Below the pieces are notes generated by a model, which was given only the letters and a program-made list of their open reading frames with translations, searched no databases and had not been told where the DNA came from. The position numbers were made by a program, and so were the translations under genes. A DNA stretch of 64,000 bases, from assembly GCA_019915015.1 (NCBI GenBank), contig JAHBBC010000056.1, positions 1 through 64,000 on the forward strand, written 5' to 3'. The stretch's first letter is position 1; each line of letters starts with the position of its first letter. The DNA is from Auriscalpium vulgare (Eukaryota; Basidiomycota; Agaricomycetes; Russulales; Auriscalpiaceae). Below are positions 40,548 through 52,363 of the stretch, piece after piece.

Positions 40548-41396
40548 TCACCGCTGGACCAAGCGCCGAAGAAAAGGACTGACCTCCAACATTGTGGATA
40601 TCGCGTGTCCCAAGCCGAATACATCGAACTGAAACGGGTCACCAGCGTTCTCCTTGTCTTTGGGGTGGTAATGTGCCACAACTGTATCCACATTCGCAGT
40701 CTCTCCCAGTCGGTAGTTTGGCAACCATCTAGATGACCCGAAATCAATGAAGAAGACCTTGTTCCCTTCCTTGTCAAACACAAGATTGGAGGGTGCAATG
40801 TCCTGGTGAGGAGAAATATTAGTGAATCCCTGGCAACCAGTTGTTTCCAAAAGTAGGCCCACAATATAAGCTATCTTGTTGTCATGCATGAAGCGCACTC
40901 CCTACAGGTGAATGATCAGTTTTCCATGTCAGATATTATATATTTGGTCTGCCAATAAATACCTCAATTAGTTGTTCAATGACATTCAAAAAACTCCACT
41001 GGGGTCCGCGCCAGAGCCACATGACTCGGTCTTGCGTCGACATTCGAGGCATGACAATTATCGCTGTAGATTCACACTCCAATATCTCGGCAGGGATTGT
41101 GTGGTTATGACGGTGAGGCAGGTGGGTGAGGATGCGCAGGATGGATAGCTCCTCTGAGTCGCGGTCAACGACCTTGATCACATACTCCTCGCCCTCATGT
41201 CCGTCTGCGAACACCACAGTCGATTGCCAGTTCTACACATCGACTCGTCAGGACGTTCTGCCAGTCGAGAACGTAGAAATTGCCTCACCGCTGTCCTGCT
41301 GGTCAATACAATGCGTCTCCTCGCAAGGGCCTCGAGCTGATCATCCTGCCAGACGTATGGCTGCATTAATGTTATGGTGGATAGAACAAAGAGGGG
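40548..41396 (-). pseudogene. protein-kinase-like gene, probably degraded
   Basis: The N-lobe block (about 41235-40966) reads VVFADGHEGEEYVIKVVDRD with the likely ATP-binding Lys, then LRILTHLP and AIIVMPRMS. A GTATTT...CTGTAG intron leads to GVRFMHDNKIAYI. A further 60-bp stop-free intron may follow: unspliced it gives HQDIAPSNLVFD, spliced it gives YIDIAPSN, so the HRD motif is non-canonical either way. FFIDFGSSRWLP carries DFG, and DPFQFDVFGLGHAI the helix-F region. An APE motif was not seen, and the frame ends after FLRRLVQR without a normal C-lobe end. It resembles the large kinase-like families of mushrooms. Upstream coding exons (QPYVWQDDQLEALARRR) may lie near 41360-41240. Confidence 0.5.
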
Positions 41397-41535
41397 TGAC
41401 AAACTAAGTTCAGAGCAAGATATCTGCTTTGCACTCAGTTTCTGACTCCGCTGCGACAACCTTACAATAATAGATGGAGGTACATAAGGAACCCAAAGCG
41501 ATTTGTGGACCACGCTGCTCTTTCTCCCAACCACC

Positions 41536-42157
41536 ATGTCCCCTCTACCAAACATTGTCTTTGTCCGCGTCGCGGACCGTCTCGAGGACTTGCTGAGCTC
41601 CGGGGATACGCTACAAACGTTCGCGACGAGCGTCGTCCCCGTGATCGTCCCTGTGGACGACGAGCTAACGTGCGTACTCCAACATGTTGCCCTTACTATA
41701 GTGTAGCTCACATTACATTCATGTCAGCGTCGCTATCACGCAAACGTCTGAATCACACAACTTCAATGAGAGCCGAAAGCGCTTCAGCATTACGGATGCG
41801 GTAGGGTTGTATTGGGTGTCAACGGTGTACATCACCGACGTCCTCGGCACCACCAACTGGCGCGCCATCGTCGAAGCCCTCACGAGGGCCTTGAGGAGGC
41901 TCGGCACCGGCCCCAGCGGCGCGCAGCCGCTCAGCGCCACCGAGAGTGTCCTCGTCCAGGTGGGTCCCCTCCGTCTCTACCATGCAGGGCACATGCTGAT
42001 GCGGTACAGTAAAACCGCGGGCCGAAGCCGGCCCGCCGGCCCCCACGTGAGCGTCCGGATGGTGGAGGACGGCGGAGCAAGCGGGCGGTGGGGCGCATGT
42101 GCTGAAAATATTCTTGGTTCGCGTTTGTTGTACAATCATGCTGTATTGTCGCTGTGA
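41536..42157 (+). CDS. small protein of unknown function, 187 residues
   Basis: Exons 41536-41669 and 41728-42157; the 58-bp intron (GTGCGT...GTCAG) keeps the frame. The reading is MSPLPNIVFVRVADRLEDLL, IVPVDDELT|VAITQTSESHNF, YWVSTVYITDVLGTTNWRAI and onward, ending in a Gly/Arg-rich stretch. No known motif. It is divergent from the kinase-like remnant; the start codon context CCACCATGTC is good. The C-terminal third (after about residue 145) is compositionally different, so the true end may be earlier. Confidence 0.5.
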
Positions 42158-42349
42158 AGTACGAGTCATTGATAGTCATTGATTTTCCTGCCCCTGTCCA
42201 AACTCGAAAAGCGCCGCTGCGTGCGGCAGCTGCCTTACTTGTTGCACGCACGGATCGTCAGGTCGGGTGCGCCTCATCGATTCGCGATGAACATGCAAAT
42301 GCCACGGGTAGATGACTACGTCTCAGCGCCGACGCGCCCAACCAATTGT

Positions 42350-42790
42350 CCCCTATAGTAGGAGACAATGAGGTTAGCGAGCTTGACAGTGTTAAATGCT
42401 CGACAGGATGGATTAAGTACGACGGCACTTTTCACACCCCCGGTAGCTTGTTTTCATGCCAGTGGAGCGCAGCCAAACTATGTAGGCAACAGGTGTCCGC
42501 CGCATCGACCCTATTTGTCCGTCGCGGACGGACGGTTCGCGGCACCCCCTGTGCGAACACGTGACCTGTATGGGGTGGTCAGGGAGCGTCCGTCCAGGAC
42601 GGACAGCTCCACCCCTTGATAGCGACCTTGGCATATTGTTCGATGCTCGACTACGACAGCAGTGTTTACGCGCCACATCAGGGGAAGCCTGTTTCACGCC
42701 GGTGGGCAAGAAGTGTCCAATCCTCAGGGTGTCCGTACAGACGGCTCGTGCCTCTCCTGGCCAATCACGTGACCTGCATGAGGTGTCCCG
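42350..42790. repeat. dispersed E-box/palindrome repeat (direct relative of 13790-14100)
   Basis: It shares GTTAGCGAGCTTGACA, CTCGACAGGATG, CATGCCAGTGGAGCGCAG and an ACACGTGACCTG block followed by a palindrome (42588-42604), plus an earlier palindrome (42517-42533). A second degraded unit (about 42641-42790) keeps AATCACGTGACCTG but has lost the palindrome. A lone palindrome lies at 42867-42883. No gene is seen in 42158-43194; small CAGGGT-type repeats lie at 42895-42985. Confidence 0.78.
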
Positions 42791-43072
42791 CCTGAACCAG
42801 CTGCCAGCGATGAAGTTGTCATGTTGCTCGGCTGGCGTGAACCACTTTGTGGGCAGGCGCGCACGTGTCCGTCCGGGACGGACGCAACCTGGTGTCAGGG
42901 TTGGGCATGGTACCCTGACACAGGGTCACTGCGACAGGGTCGGTGACAAGCCTGCGTCAGGGTCGGTCATAGCCCTGCAGCAGGGCCAACATGTATAGTA
43001 TATGATAGGCGATAGATTGTTGATGGCATCACCAATGTATCATTCGCCTGGACATACCGGGAAAGCAGCTCG

Positions 43073-43080
43073 TATAAAAG
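43073..43080 (+). promoter_or_regulatory. TATA box of the F-box-like gene at 43195
   Basis: TATAAAAG, 115 bp before the start codon at 43195. Confidence 0.55.
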
Positions 43081-43194
43081 GGCTGTGACCAGGTTTTCCT
43101 CTGGTGCAGCCTTTGAAAGCCCCAGTCTTGGTAGGTCTTCAAAGTCTAAGGCCCTTGCATTGATGATGCTAACGAAGTGGAGTAGTGATCAAGA

Positions 43195-44563
43195 ATGCCC
43201 TCACGTCTGGCAGCAGAAACATTGGGAGAAATATTCCTACACTTGAAGGCAATCGTGAAACATTCACGGAGTGGAAGTTGGACGGTCGTCTTGCTGGTGT
43301 GCCGGGATTGGAATCACGTTGCCGTCAATTTGCCTGCACTGTGGGTCACAATCTACACCCGACATGGCCCGGGCGCTGTGGCGAAGTACCTCGAGAGGAC
43401 GCGTCGCGCACCAATCACCCTGGTCGTGCGGCCAGTCAAACTGCGCCGCACATTATCGAAGCAGATGGTCAAAACAATCTTGGCTTGCCAGGACCGCTTG
43501 GAACGCCTCCATTTCTTTGTGACTGATGATACTCGCGCCTTGTGGAGTGATCTTTCGAAGGAGGTTCTTGCCGGGCCATTGAAGTCACTTGCAATCTCCA
43601 ACCATCCGGTGTACGCGGTGGACTTGCGCATGCCGGAGGTACTGCGGTTCTGCGGCGCCTTCGCTGGCCTGACGAACCTTGCAGTGCGAATGCACCTTCT
43701 GCCCGGAGGCACCCAACCAACCATCACCTTGCCGAAACTGGAGAACCTGACTATTTGGGGGGAGTCCATGGGGGAGGCTACAACGCTCATCTCACACATC
43801 CATCACCCATCCAACTGTCAACGTGCCTATATGTGGTTCCCCAACGATTGGCCAGAGGCCTACCCAGCGATATCAGAGGAGGCGTTCATCCGGCTCATGG
43901 TGAATCCCCCCACTGGAATGGGACAGGTGGGGTTCAGGTTATATTTTGCAATTCATTCAATGAAGGGTTGAACATCTTTTACAGGAGAATGTCGAAGACA
44001 TTGCCTACGATGCTTGTATTGAAAAATGGGAGGGCCACCTGAGGATCCATATAATCGCGCGCACGCACGGTGACGAGGTTAAGGCCTGCTACATCACTGT
44101 CCCTTGGCGCCTCGCGCTGAGTCGTCGTCTTGCCCAGGCTGCTGTCCCTGCGATGTCCGGGCTCAAGATAGAGCGGCTGCTTTACTCAGTAGGCGACACG
44201 TCGGCCGATGAAGATGTGTGGAGGGAATGGCTGGCATCGGCCCACCACCTGTACGAGGTGACGGTCGACGGACACAACGCGCTGGCCTTCTGTCAGGCGA
44301 TGAGTAAGGCGCCTGTGGATGGGTCGTACCTGCCCAGCCTGCACACGTTGAATATTGACGAGGTGAACTTCATGAACTCCCCGACTGCGACATTCCCCCA
44401 GGATGTCGAGATGTGGAGGACGAGTCGGGATCGGGCTGCATTTTCGGTCTTGCTTTCGTGTTGCAGGATGACAAAAGGGATACTCGCGGCGTGGGAGGAG
44501 GGAGCTCCAGGGCTAAAGATAAAGAGGTGGAGCTGTACGGTTGTTAAGGTGAAGGTGGCTTAG
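43195..44563 (+). CDS. F-box-like protein, 436 residues
   Basis: Exons 43195-43926 and 43985-44563, intron 58 bp (GTGGGG...TACAG). It starts MPSRLAAETLGEIFLHLK; SWTVVLLVCRDWNHVAVNL completes the F-box. Leucine-rich segments follow (LKSLAISNHP, LTNLAVRMHL, LENLTIWGES), then after the intron ENVEDIAYDACIEKWEGHL and onward to the end. Paralogue of 33247-34616 (same intron, same length, shared FPQDVEMWR / FPQDVDRWR). Its 3' end and downstream 600 bp occur inverted at 13898-14640. Substrate unknown. Confidence 0.78.
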
Positions 44564-45175
44564 GTACAAGTTGTTTAAGTCCTGTTTCAAACAAGTGTTA
44601 TCGCACCATCATGTCATGCAGGATGAACGTCGAGGACGGACCGCGCAGCGCGCGGCGAGATATAAACATAGCGCAGAGAGGAATGTAAACGGGCCTGAAA
44701 CATCACAATAGTGAGACACCTACCAGGCAGGGCAAATTAAGGCATTCCGCCACCATAATTCGCTATTGGAACACCTCGAAAGCGGTGGTTGTTGCTAAGG
44801 TGGGGGTTTGGGAATGCGACATGGGACGGGTTGTTGAGGTCGCTCTGAGGGGATGGGCGCGTCCGTCCGGGACGGACGCTCGCAGACCGCCCCATGCAAG
44901 TCACGTGATTTTGCAGGAGAGCCGCGTCCGACGTCGCGTCGCGCGACCGTCTGCCCACATAATTTTGGCTGCGCTCCACCGGCATGATAACAAACTACCT
45001 GATATGGCGCGTAAACAGGGCTTCGAGGATTTCAGAATTTGTCAAGGTCGCTATCAAGGGTTGGGAGTGTGCGCGTCCGGCCAGGACGGACACTCCCAGG
45101 CCACCTCTTACAGGTCACGTGATTGCGTAGGAGTGCCGCGCGGCGTCCGCGGCCGTCCGTCCGCGACGGGCCCTT
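44475..45175 (-). repeat. inverted copy of 13898-14600
   Basis: The reverse complement of this segment follows 13898-14600 closely, including the F-box gene 3' end, a TGTTTATATCTCGCCG block and two E-box/palindrome units (palindrome 44861-44877; a degraded one near 45076). Confidence 0.85.
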
Positions 45176-45956
45176 GCGGTTGTCTTATAATTAGTCGGTT
45201 GTCTCGGGCCGCCTGGGCGAGAACGAGCCGGCGTGGGAAGGAGTCTGCGAGCTTGCGCCAGTCCGCCTCTCGTACCGCGTCCACCACCGCTGCAGCCTCC
45301 ACCACCAAGCACCCTGCACACCAGCATCCGATGCGCTTGAACAGGACCGAGCCCAGTTGGAAGCGAGAGGCTCGCAAGCTGAAGCAGCGAGAGGAGACGG
45401 CCATAAGATGGTGGGTCCTATGAGCACTCGCCCGTCGCAGATCGCTCACAGCGTGGAGCAGGGGCGCGCCAGCCTCCGGATGTGTCTGGAAGGACGGCGG
45501 GATTGTGTGGGATCCTGTCCGGGCGGCATTGCTGCGGAAGAAGCGGGGCACGAGCGAGAGGGGAGTATTTGGTGGGCCACTGAGGGCCCCTGCGGGGCCT
45601 CCACGCGTCAACGACCAGATGGTCCGCAACGCGATCGCTGCTGTCTGGAGGCGGAATGGCTGGGGCGTCTCGGGGGTGGGCAATGGCGGGGAAGGGGACG
45701 CCTGAGGCGGCTCGGGGTGGAATGGCTGGCATGACGACGTCTGGGGCGGTGGGTTTGCCGGCGTTGACGAGTCCTCGTCCTCGGGGAGTGGATGAGACGG
45801 CCTCCGCAGCGGGCGCCGCACGTAGCTCCCACCGAATACAGTCGCTGCATCTGTGCCCCCTCTTGCCCGACGCGTGGCCTTCACTGGCATTTGCAAGTGT
45901 TTGCAAGGGCGTCACAGGTGGTCCTTCCTTGCCAGACAGATCAGTGCAATGGGGTG
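45176..45956. other. GC-rich region without a recognised gene
   Basis: Several overlapping Pro/Ala/Arg-rich frames are open on both strands (for example 45896-45108 on the minus strand, 262 codons), as expected from GC-rich DNA. None has a recognisable motif or clear splice pattern, so no gene is called. A degraded paralogue of one of the low-complexity proteins is possible. Confidence 0.35.
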
Positions 45957-46303
45957 TCAATAGACTGTAATATAGATGTGTCTGTCTACAAAGGAAGATA
46001 CATAAAACTTTCTACACTTGTCGAGGACGTTCTCTGAAGTCAGTGGCGAGGAGCTTGCGGCCCGAATCGCAGCATGAGGTGCACGCTCCGGTGGATGTCC
46101 TTGACGGCAATCGCGCTTGCCTGCCTGCGGAGGCCCGTTCGGAACTTTCGCGACACCCGGTAAGTACATGAGATGGTTCGGCTCTGACGCTGGCCCGAAC
46201 GGTGGAAACCACTCCACGTACGCGAGGTGGGCGGGGCCAACGTAGTCCATTGGAACGCTGCCGCGCGAGCTTTCACCGGGGAGGGTGAAGAGAGACAGCG
46301 CAC
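45957..46303 (-). pseudogene. Plavaka transposase C-terminal fragment, frameshifted
   Basis: The minus strand reads HLAYVEWFPPFGP, then in a second frame YRVSRKFRTGL and DIHRSVHLMLRFGP, then back to ENVLDKCRKFYVSSFVDRHI and YITVY. These blocks match the intact end at 7611-7996 in order, but at least two frameshifts break them. No TET gene was found beside this copy. Confidence 0.75.
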
Positions 46304-46383
46304 CTGCGCAGCTTGATACCCTACAGCGGCAGCGTTAGCATCTCAGCTGCTCCTGTCGGGGACCGCGGCGTACCTATCGCAGT

Positions 46384-48429
46384 GTGAGCGTCCTGGACGC
46401 CCACTGCACGCGCAATTGCTGTCAGCGGGCCCTGCGCTGTGTGGTGTCCGTCCGGGAGGGACACTGCCGAGCACAGGCAACAACGCTGCGGAGGGTGGCG
46501 CACGGCGTTGCGCGTCCTGGACGCCCACTGCACGCGCAAATTGCTGTCTGCGGGCCCTGCGCTGTGTGTCTCTGTCAAGGAAAGATGCTGCCGAGCATGC
46601 TGCGCAGGCTGGCGCGCGGTGTGGGCGTCCTGGACGCCCACTGCACGCGCAATTGCTGTCTGCGGGCCCTGCGCTGTGTGTGTCCGTCCGGGACGGAACT
46701 GCCGAGCACAGGCAACACACTGCGGAGGGTGGCGCACGGCGGCGCGTGCGCGTCCTGGACGCCCACTGCACGCGCAATTGCTGTCTGCGGGCCCTGCGCT
46801 GTCTCTGTCAAGGAAAGATGCTGCCGAGCATGCTGCGCAGGCTGGCGCGCGGTGTGGGCGTCCTGGACGCCCACTGCACGCGCAATTGCTGTCTGCGGCC
46901 CTGCGCTGTGCGTGTCCCGTCCGGGACGGGACACTGCAGAGCACAGGCAACACGCTACGGAGGCTGGCGCACGGCTGTGCGCGTCCTGGACGCCCACTGC
47001 ACGCGCAATTGCTGTCTGCGGGCCCTGCGCTGTCTCTGTCAAGGAAAGATGCTGCAGAGCATGCTGCGCAGGCTGGCGCGGCGTTGTGGGCGTCCTGGAC
47101 GCCCACTGCACGCGCAATTGCTGTCAGCGGGCCCTGCGCTGTGTGTGTCAAGGAACATGCTGCCGAGCATGCTGGCGCAGACTGGCGCACGTGTGGCGTC
47201 CTGGACGCCCACTGCACGCGCAATTGCTGTCTGCGGGCCCTGCGCTGTGTGTGTCCGTCCGGGACGACACTGCAGAGCACAGGCAACACGCTACGGAGGC
47301 TGGCGCACGGCGTGCGCGTCCTGGACGCCCACTGCACGCGCAATTGCTGTCTGCGGGCCCTGCGCTGTGTGTCTCTGTCAAGGAAAGATGCTGCAGAGCA
47401 TGCTGCGCAGGCTGGCGCGCGGTGTGGCGTCCTGGACGCCCACTGCACGCGCAATTGCTGTCTGCGGGCCCTGCGCTGTGTGTCTCTGTCAAGGAAAGAT
47501 GCTGCAGAGCATGCTGCGCAGGCTGGCGCGCGGTGTGGGCGTCCTGGACGCCCACTGCACGCGCAATTGCTGTCTGCGGGCCCTGCGCTGTGTGTCTCTG
47601 TCAAGAAAGATGCTGCGGAGCATGCTGCGCAGGCTGGCGCGCGGTGTGGGCGTCCTGACGCCCACTGCACGCGCAATTGCTGTCTGCGGGCCCTGCGCTG
47701 TCTCTGTCAAGGAAAGATGCTGCAGAGCATGCTGCGCAGGCTGGCGCGCGGTGTGGGCGTCCTGGACGCCCACTGCACGCGCAATTGCTGTCTGTCGCGG
47801 GCCCTGCGCTGTCTCTGTCAAGGAAAGATGCTGCCGAGCATGCTGCGCAGGCTGGCGCGCGGTGTGGGCGTCCTGGACGCCCACTGCACGCGCAATTGCT
47901 GTCTGCGGGCCCTGCGCTGTGTCTCTGTCAAGGAAAGATGCTGCAGAGCATGCTGCGCAGGCTGGCGCGCGGTGTGGGCGTCCTGGACGCCCACTGCACG
48001 CGCAATTGCTGTCTGCGGGCCCTGCGCTGTGTGTCTCTGTCAAGGAAAGATGCTGCAGAGCATGCTGCGCAGGCTGGCGCGCGTGTGGGCGTCCTGGACG
48101 CCCACTGCACGCGCAATTGCTGTCTGCGGGCCCTGCGCTGTGTGTCCGTCCGGGACGGACACTGCCGAGCACAGGCAACACGCTGCGGAGGGTGGCGCAC
48201 GGCGTGCGCGTCCTGGACGCCCACTGCACGCGCAATTGCTGTCTGCGGGCCCTGCGCTGTGTGTCTCTGTCAAGGAAAGATGCTGCCAGAGCATGCTGCG
48301 CAGGCTGGCGCGCGGTGTGGGCGTCCTGGACGCCCACTGCACGCGCAATTGCTGTCTGCGGCCCTGCGCTGTGTGTGTCCGTCCGGGACGGACACTGCCG
48401 AGCACAGGCAACACGCTGCGGAGGGTGGC
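46384..48429. repeat. 112-bp minisatellite, left part
   Basis: GC-rich tandem units of about 108-117 bp. All share GGGCGTCCTGGACGCCC (itself a 7-3-7 palindrome), CACTGCACGCGCAATTGCTG and CGGGCCCTGCGCTGTG. They differ in the next half: type A continues CTCTGTCAAGGAAAGATGCT; type B carries the GTCCGTC-CGG-GACGGAC palindrome and GAGCACAGGCAACACGCT. No stop codon occurs on the plus strand in any frame for long distances, which explains very long open frames. The array continues at 52372 beyond a hAT insertion. Confidence 0.93.
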
Positions 48430-48437
48430 GCACGGCG
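48430..48437. repeat. hAT target-site duplication, left
   Basis: GCACGGCG, repeated exactly at 52364-52371. Confidence 0.85.
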
Positions 48438-51400
48438 TAGGGTTCGGGGAAAGTGGTAGGGTAAATTTACACAGTGTAAATTTACCCGGGTAAATTAGCG
48501 GTAATGTACGGTAAATTTGGCAGGGCCCGGATTTGCGTGGTAAACTGGGTAAACTGGGAATATAGGTCGCGCCTCGTAGCTACAGAGCCTCTCGACGTCC
48601 CACACCCCCTGCTACAAATCAATTGCCTACCAGCCTTTTCTGAACTCATCATGCTCGCTGATGTATTCAGAATGTATTGCAGTTGCTGATAAATCATGAG
48701 CTATTGTAATGCCCGCGCCGCGCGGCGCGGCCGCGCTACACTGACACCCGTCCTCGTCGACAATGCCTACAGCCCCTATTGAACAGCTTCCGAGGGGCTC
48801 TCATTACTCTCTGCATATCTCAAAAACCTACCCACGCACTGCCATCCGCAGCCACCTTCTGTTGACCTCCGGATTTGCCCCAGATTTCGATCGGTTCGCG
48901 GATGAGGGCCGAGAGACGGCTGTCAATCGAGAGCTCGAGGTCACTCTTGGCCCGCGAACGGGCCAAACAACACCTTCATACTCACCGAGCGCGGCCCGGC
49001 ATCGAGGCCCTGGTTGATGTTCTTGCTATATTTGCGAGAGCTTCCAAATTCAGTGATCCTGCAAAAATGGTTCAGGATTCGATCCGCGCAGCAGAGAACA
49101 TTTACAATGCAGCTGGGGCGCTTGTGAGCTCGTCTGCCTCTATTCATCGTCTGTGCCCACCTTCAACATATCTAAGCCATCGGTGCAAGCGTGCATGACC
49201 GAAGCATTTGTCGACGGTGGACTCCGTGCCCGATATCGAGCTCGTCGAGGCAGATTCAGCACACCTTGCTGTGGCAAAACAGTCAGCAAAGGAAGATGGG
49301 AAGAAGCGGCACGCACTGGCGGCACTGTCAAACGCCCGGATACGAAGATTGTCGAGAACTTTGATGACCCCGACTTCATCGATAGCACCGAGAAAGCCGA
49401 TACTCGTCGGAGCGGCCTCAAGCAGCACCCTCTCATAGCAAAGGTGACTCGCCATGTCGTCTGGCGCAGGCAATGGGCAAGGATGACGACCTGAAGAAGG
49501 ACCGACGGCGATGCGCAGCCAGCTTCGGCTGCCATACCTTTTGGTCGAGCACCACCAAGCACGCATTTTCGACCATGCGAAGGATTGCTCCTGCCTTCCC
49601 CCTGACTTGCGGAGAGAAGCAATTGAAGCGCTGGCGGTGAAGGGAGCTGGACGTGCGGCGTTGAGTGTGGCACCTGCCGCAGAGACGATCCGGGGTTCCG
49701 ATGACGAAGACGAAGACGATAAACCTGCTCCTTCTCGGAAGCGCGCAAAGACGGCGGCGGCTGTCAAGAGGAACGCCTCAGCACCAAATTTGGAGGCGTA
49801 TTCAAAGCGCAGGGGAAGAAGGATCTGAAGGAAGGATCCGATCGCCGTCTCATGCTCTGCTCGTTCCAACGGAATTCCCACTCACACCATCGATGACGAG
49901 AAGTTTGATGCCTTTGTTGCCGGACTGAATATCAATTACAAGGCCGCTTCTTCAACGACACTGCGCGACAAGTTATTCCCGAAGAGGCTTCGCTCATCTA
50001 TATCAAGATGCTGGAGTACCTGCGTACCTGCCGAAACCTCACGATCTCATTTGATGGTGGCAAGACTCGTCGTCCTCGGGGCGTCTACACAATTCACGTC
50101 ACACGCCTGGAGACGTGCATTCCTGATGAATCTGGCAGACGCGTCGAAGTCAGTCACACTGGGACGTACTTGAAGGGATTTTGTTCGAGTTGAGACTTCC
50201 TTTCTTTCTGATCTACACAAACTCACTGCGGCAGCGTGATTGTCAGGTCATAGACCAATTGGCCCTTACCTATTTTCTGGGACTGTGTCCGACAATACAG
50301 GTAATACGCGAAAGGCGCGAGAACTGGTGACGACAGCGCTGCCGCACATCATCAACATGCAAGACCCCTGTCCCCACGAACCTAGGCATACAGGCCCTAT
50401 GTCTGATCCCCGAGTTTGTGAAGTGCGTCATCGTCTTTATGAAATCAGTTTCGGAGCTAGGAGTAACCGCTCAGACTAGACGATTGCACCCGTGCGAGAA
50501 ATACTCACATTTATGAATGAGTCGACCTATGCGAGGGAGCATTTCGATGCTAAGCGAGCGAAATTAAGTCTCGCGGGGCCTCGAAAGCATCGGGAAGACG
50601 CGGTTCAGTAGCGTATACTGGGCCGCGCTCTCCCTACTTCGGAACCTGCCTGCCATGCGTGACCTCGTTGCCGACACGAAGTTTGGCATTAATGTTGCTG
50701 TATGTGGCCTTTTAATTGACGGGATTTGACACCGCCGCTGGCGAGCTGACGTTGAAGCCAGGGCCATAATGCACTACTCGAAAGAACTCATGGCTTCGAT
50801 ACATTTGAACTCGAGCTTACCAGTTTTACCAGAGTGCAGCGCCCTTCGCGAAGACTATCCTTTGTCTAGAATCGAGCCACGCGACACCGGCTGATGTCTA
50901 TCTGTTCTGGCTCTCGATCATGGCGCATCTGGAGGATTCACTGAGGCAAGATCAGCTGGGGTTACTACCGAGACGATGGAAATGATACGGACAATTGCAA
51001 ACCGCCGGTCAATGAGTTGATCAATGGCAAGGCATGCGGAGACATATACATCTCCGCATTCTTCCTCAATCCAGGTAAGTTCCTGACACAATCGGAGTGA
51101 GGGAGGCTCACAGCAATGACAGCATACCGCAACGCACCGATTTATCGCAATATCAACCCGCTCGCGATTCCACCCATTATCATCCCGGCGGCCGCGAATC
51201 GCGCCAATCTCGGACGGCGCCGGATAAAGTCAAGAATCGTGTCGGTACAGCCTTGCAGATACTCCTGCAGAATGAATATGGTAAATCCTTGTTGAAAACA
51301 CGGCACCTCAGCCCCAAGGGAAAGAGAGAGACGCACTTACCGCCGCCATGAAGCTGCGGAATCCCGCACTATCCCATCTCTCGCCTCTTGAAGCCTTAAC

Positions 51401-52363
51401 AAAGTTCACACAGCAGTTTGACAAGTACTGCAATGGTGAACCACCTTTCGACCTGGATGTTGAAGCGCGGGAACGGTGCGCGACTGGTGGAAGAAAGTCG
51501 CAAAGCGTCGAGCAGGCGACAGCGATGTGCTGGCAGTAGGTGCTTCTTTTGCCGCCGACTGCCTAATTATGACCACTCGCAGACGCTCGCTATCAAAATC
51601 TACTCGTTGACCGTCAATCTATGCACGAGGAACGGCTATGTCAATATCACCTGGTTGAACAGTGCAAGGCGGAGCAAGCAGCTAGTCAAGACCTTGAAGG
51701 ATAGCATCCAGATCCGACAGTGGCACATTGGGATCCGGTCAGTCGCGCGCACGTGACTTTCGACATCTGGAGACAACACTAACGGAATAGTACAAAGGCA
51801 AAGGACACTGCACCGAAGCAGATGCTCTCGTCAAATGGCACGACGTCCAGAAAACCATTTTGAAGGAAAAGGCCCGGCCTCCAAGTCCGTCCCGGGCTGC
51901 CTCCGCATCGGCGGAGCCCCCGGAGGACGACGACTTGGACGAGGACCATGAAGACTGGCTCGACACCGCAAATTAGAGCCCGACGACCGGAATGGATCAG
52001 ACATGCAGCGTCGGGCCCTCTCTGCGTCGGTTGGTGAAAGATTGATCTGAGCTCGTCATTTGTGAAGGATTCCTTGCCGACACACCATCCCAGCCCTCTC
52101 TCAACACATTCTTCATCCAGGCTCCGAGAATATTGTAGTACGCTCGGATTTGCGCTGGGATGTCTTTGGAGTTCCCTCACGTTGACTTCACCCTGATTTA
52201 CCAACTTTTACCAACTTTTACCGATTTTACTCCATACTTACCGTAAATTTCCGTCAAACTGGGACCCGTAAATCTACTGTAAATCTCGGATGTAAATGGC
52301 CCACCCTGAGCACCTGGGTAAATCTACGGTAACTCTCGAGCCGGATCGACTTCCCCGAACCTA
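48438..52363 (+). mobile_element. decayed hAT DNA transposon, 3.9 kb
   Basis: Ends are TAGGGTTCGGGGAA at the left and TTCCCCGAACCTA at the right (inverted, one base shorter), flanked by the 8-bp duplication GCACGGCG, which is diagnostic of hAT elements. Subterminal regions are rich in GTAAATTTAC-type motifs on both sides. Removal of the element plus one duplication restores an unbroken type-B minisatellite unit. Confidence 0.88.
48763..51976 (+). pseudogene. hAT-family transposase remnant
   Basis: Broken blocks in hAT order on the plus strand: HQARIFDHAKDCSCLPPDLR (about 49550-49610), an acidic/basic linker (DDEDEDDKPAPSRKRAK), LNINYKAASSTTLRDKLFP (about 49930), LEYLRTCRNLTISFDGG and PRGVYTIHVTRLE (about 50010-50115), a mostly unreadable middle, then a C-terminal dimerisation-like part (LSPLEALTKFTQQFDKYCNG, LAIKIYSLTVN, TWLNSARRSKQLVKTLKDSI), ending near HEDWLDTAN. 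Frames change several times and stops intervene, so it cannot encode an active transposase. Confidence 0.75.

Noticed and set aside
42895..42985. CAGGGT-type repeats near 42.9 kb as a regulatory array
   Set aside because: Only a few imperfect copies with irregular spacing; too little to support a call.
45108..45896. 262-codon minus-strand frame as a gene
   Set aside because: Competing frames on both strands are equally open, no recognised motif, and its end runs into the inverted repeat.
48690..48760. GCGCCGCGCGGCGCGGCCGCG palindrome in the hAT element as a terminator
   Set aside because: No gene ends here; a single GC-rich inverted repeat inside a decayed transposon.
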